Assembly: GCA_007135505.1 (NCBI GenBank)
Contig: SLIS01000041.1
Coordinates: forward strand, 1-6,761
Source of the DNA: Halovivax sp.
GTDB lineage: Archaea > Halobacteriota > Halobacteria > Halobacteriales > Natrialbaceae
Length of the DNA: 6,761 nt
Direction of reading: 5' to 3'
Part shown: positions 5,141 to 6,761 of the stretch, piece after piece
How the letters are laid out: every line of letters starts with the position of its first letter
Numbering within the stretch: position 1 is the first letter of the stretch
Notes under the pieces: generated by a model
The model's input: the letters and a program-made list of their open reading frames with translations, nothing else
What the model was told of the DNA's origin: nothing
Database searches by the model: none
Position numbers and translations under genes: made by a program

Positions 5141-6687
5141 CGATGGAAGAGCGCATCGAGGAACTCGAATCGCTTCGCGAAGAGGCGCTGCTCGGCGGTG
5201 GCGAGGAACGAATCGAGCGACAGCACGGGAAGGGCAAGATGACCGCCCGCGAACGGATCGAGTACTTCCTCGACGAGGACACGTTCACCGAGTTCGACCA
5301 GCTTCGAACCCACCAGGAGACGAACTTCGGCATGGACGAAACGCGGATCAAGGGAGACGGCGTCGTGACGGGATACGGTGAGGTCGACGGGCGGAAGGTA
5401 TTCGTCTTCGCCCACGACTTCACCGTCTTCGGCGGTTCGCTCGGCGAAGTCTTCGCCGAGAAGGTCTGTAAGGTGATGGACATGGCGATGGAGGTAGGTG
5501 CCCCGGTCATCGGCCTCAACGACTCCGCCGGGGCCCGGATCCAGGAAGGCGTCAAAAGTCTCGCCGGCTACACCGAGATCTTCCGGCGAAACCAGGAGGC
5601 GAGCGGCGTTATCCCCCAGATCTCCGCGACGATGGGACCGTGCGCCGGTGGCGCGGTCTACTCACCCGCCATCACGGACTTCATCTTCATGGTGAAGGAG
5701 ACGAGTCACATGTACATCACCGGTCCCGGCGTCACGAAGACCGTTACCGGTGAAGACGTCACGCACGAGGAACTCGGCGGGGCCATGACCCACGCCGGCG
5801 AGACCGGCGTCGCTCAGTTCGCCTGCGAGTCCGAAGAGCAGGCCTTAGACGACATTCGTCGGCTTCTCTCGTACCTCCCGCAGAACAACGTCGAGGATCC
5901 ACCGCGGGTCGAGCCGTGGGACGATCCCGAACGCCGCGACGACGCGCTGGAGTCGATCGTCCCGGACAACCCGCAAAAGCCCTACGACATGACGAACGTC
6001 ATCGAGACGGTCGTCGACGAGGGATCCTTCTTCGAGGTCGCGGAGAACTACGCCCAGAACATCGTCGTCGGCTTCGGCCGACTCGACGGTCGGTCGGTCG
6101 GGCTGGTCGCGAACCAGCCCCGGGTCAACGCGGGGACGCTGACCGTCGACGCCTCGATGAAGGCCTCGCGCTTCGTCCGCTTCTGTGACTCGTTCAACGT
6201 CCCGATCGTCACCTTCGTGGACGTCCCCGGCTACATGCCCGGAACGGACCAGGAACACCGCGGCATCATCCGCCACGGGGCGAAACTCCTCTACGCGTTC
6301 TCCGAGGCGACCGTCCCGCTGCTGACCGTCATCACCCGGAAAGCCTACGGCGGCGCCTACTGCGTCATGGCCTCGAAGAACCTCGGTGCGGACGTCAACT
6401 ACGCCTGGCCGACCGCCGAAATCGCCGTTATGGGGCCGAAGGGTGCCGTCAACATCCTCTATCGGGAAGAACTCGCCGAGGCCGACGATCCCGATGCCCT
6501 TCGCGAGGAGCTCATCGAGGAGTACCGCGAGGAGTTCGCCAACCCGTACACGGCGACCGATAAGGGATTCCTCGACGACGTCATCCGACCCACGGAAACT
6601 CGGCCGCGACTGATTCACGACCTCGAGATGCTGGAGACGAAACGCGAGACGAACCCGGAGAAGAAACACGGTAACATTCCGCTGTGA
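5137..6687 (+). CDS. pccB: Acyl-CoA carboxylase carboxyltransferase (beta) subunit, probably propionyl-CoA carboxylase
   Basis: Cytoplasmic enzyme subunit that moves CO2 from carboxybiotin to an acyl-CoA, most likely propionyl-CoA to methylmalonyl-CoA. It is 516 residues, the usual PccB/MmdA length, and spans both crotonase-like halves. The N-terminal half shows KGKMTARERIEYFLD (32-46), DSAGARIQEGV (129-139) and the first oxyanion loop GPCAGGAVYSPA (167-178). The C-terminal half shows VANQPRVNAGTLTVDASMKASRFV (about 324-347), VDVPGYMPGTDQE (361-373), the second oxyanion loop YGGAYC (404-409) and WPTAEIAVMGPKGAVNILYR (424-443). Cys409 occupies the position tied to acyl-CoA choice in actinobacterial homologues (Asp in Streptomyces PccB and human PCCB, Ile in acetyl-CoA-using AccB). 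The product could therefore be a propionyl/acetyl-CoA enzyme or, less likely, a methylmalonyl-CoA decarboxylase alpha subunit. The start is set by GGAGG. The biotin carboxylase/BCCP partner is not in view. The stop overlaps the next gene by 1 nt (TGATG), implying an operon. Confidence 0.93.
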   Translation: MTMEERIEELESLREEALLGGGEERIERQHGKGKMTARERIEYFLDEDTFTEFDQLRTHQETNFGMDETRIKGDGVVTGYGEVDGRKVFVFAHDFTVFGGSLGEVFAEKVCKVMDMAMEVGAPVIGLNDSAGARIQEGVKSLAGYTEIFRRNQEASGVIPQISATMGPCAGGAVYSPAITDFIFMVKETSHMYITGPGVTKTVTGEDVTHEELGGAMTHAGETGVAQFACESEEQALDDIRRLLSYLPQNNVEDPPRVEPWDDPERRDDALESIVPDNPQKPYDMTNVIETVVDEGSFFEVAENYAQNIVVGFGRLDGRSVGLVANQPRVNAGTLTVDASMKASRFVRFCDSFNVPIVTFVDVPGYMPGTDQEHRGIIRHGAKLLYAFSEATVPLLTVITRKAYGGAYCVMASKNLGADVNYAWPTAEIAVMGPKGAVNILYREELAEADDPDALREELIEEYREEFANPYTATDKGFLDDVIRPTETRPRLIHDLEMLETKRETNPEKKHGNIPL

Positions 6688-6761
6688 TGAGCCGAAACGA
6701 GTATCCGGACGGCGAGTCCGCCATCGAGGATTCGACCGACAGTACCGCGGACGCCGCTGAC
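6687..6761 (+). CDS. Unidentified acidic ORF following the carboxyltransferase gene (3' end outside window)
   Basis: ATG 6687 shares its A with the carboxyltransferase TGA, and the frame stays open for 25 codons to the window edge. The visible residues begin MSRNEYPDGESAIEDSTD and are rich in Asp, Glu, Ser and Thr with no recognisable domain, like a flexible haloarchaeal N-terminus. No Shine-Dalgarno is evident, so expression probably depends on coupling with the gene before it. Haloferax mediterranei propionyl-CoA carboxylase has a small third subunit, PccX, encoded with the other subunits. That, or a biotin carboxylase subunit, is a reasonable guess from position, but the visible sequence does not prove either. 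Confidence 0.55.
   Translation, partial: MSRNEYPDGESAIEDSTDSTADAAD

Noticed and set aside
5845..6669. Long open frame (274 codons) on the minus strand over the carboxyltransferase gene
   Set aside because: It is antisense to a well-conserved enzyme; long antisense frames are expected in GC-rich haloarchaeal genes with strong codon bias, and the translation shows no recognisable domain.
1..6761. CRISPR arrays, tRNA or rRNA genes, insertion sequences, phage or plasmid genes
   Set aside because: No regular direct repeats, cloverleaf-like segments, transposase or terminal inverted repeats were seen; all long frames are ordinary transport or metabolic genes without frameshifts.

Overview
The window looks like chromosomal DNA from a haloarchaeon (class Halobacteria). 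It is GC-rich, the soluble proteins are strongly acidic (Asp/Glu-rich linkers and surfaces), and the binding protein has a twin-arginine lipoprotein signal. Ribosome binding sites of the GGAGGTGA type sit in front of genes inside transcription units. One gene has a TATA box so close to its ATG that its mRNA is probably leaderless. I cannot assign a genus.

Layout. Positions 2-1936 (+) hold the end of a branched-chain amino acid (HAAT-type) ABC transporter operon: the C-terminus of permease LivM, then ATPases LivG and LivF, joined by overlapping stop/start codons. The substrate-binding lipoprotein gene (livK-like, 2116-3384) lies on the opposite strand. It converges on livF across a 179-bp gap and has its own promoter. 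Positions 3385-3610 are an AT-rich divergent intergenic region holding the livK promoter, an inverted repeat around a TATA-like element, and two short dyads just before the next gene. Positions 3611-4981 (+) encode an 11-TM sodium-dependent NSS/SNF-family transporter. After a 155-bp gap, 5137-6687 (+) encodes the carboxyltransferase (beta) subunit of an acyl-CoA carboxylase, most likely propionyl-CoA carboxylase. Its stop codon overlaps the start of a further acidic ORF that runs off the window.

How the genes may work together. The ABC system would import branched-chain or related amino acids using LivK as the surface-tethered receptor, and the NSS protein is a second, sodium-driven amino acid importer. 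Propionyl-CoA carboxylase acts downstream of valine and isoleucine breakdown. The region is therefore consistent with amino-acid uptake feeding propionyl-CoA metabolism, but that link is inferred from proximity only.

I found no CRISPR array, tRNA, rRNA, insertion sequence, phage gene or clearly novel multi-gene system. The coding content is ordinary. The points most worth a second look are non-coding: the inverted repeat bracketing a TATA-like box at 3436-3483, two dyads at 3557-3600 before the NSS gene, and a nine-codon ORF whose stop overlaps the carboxyltransferase start.
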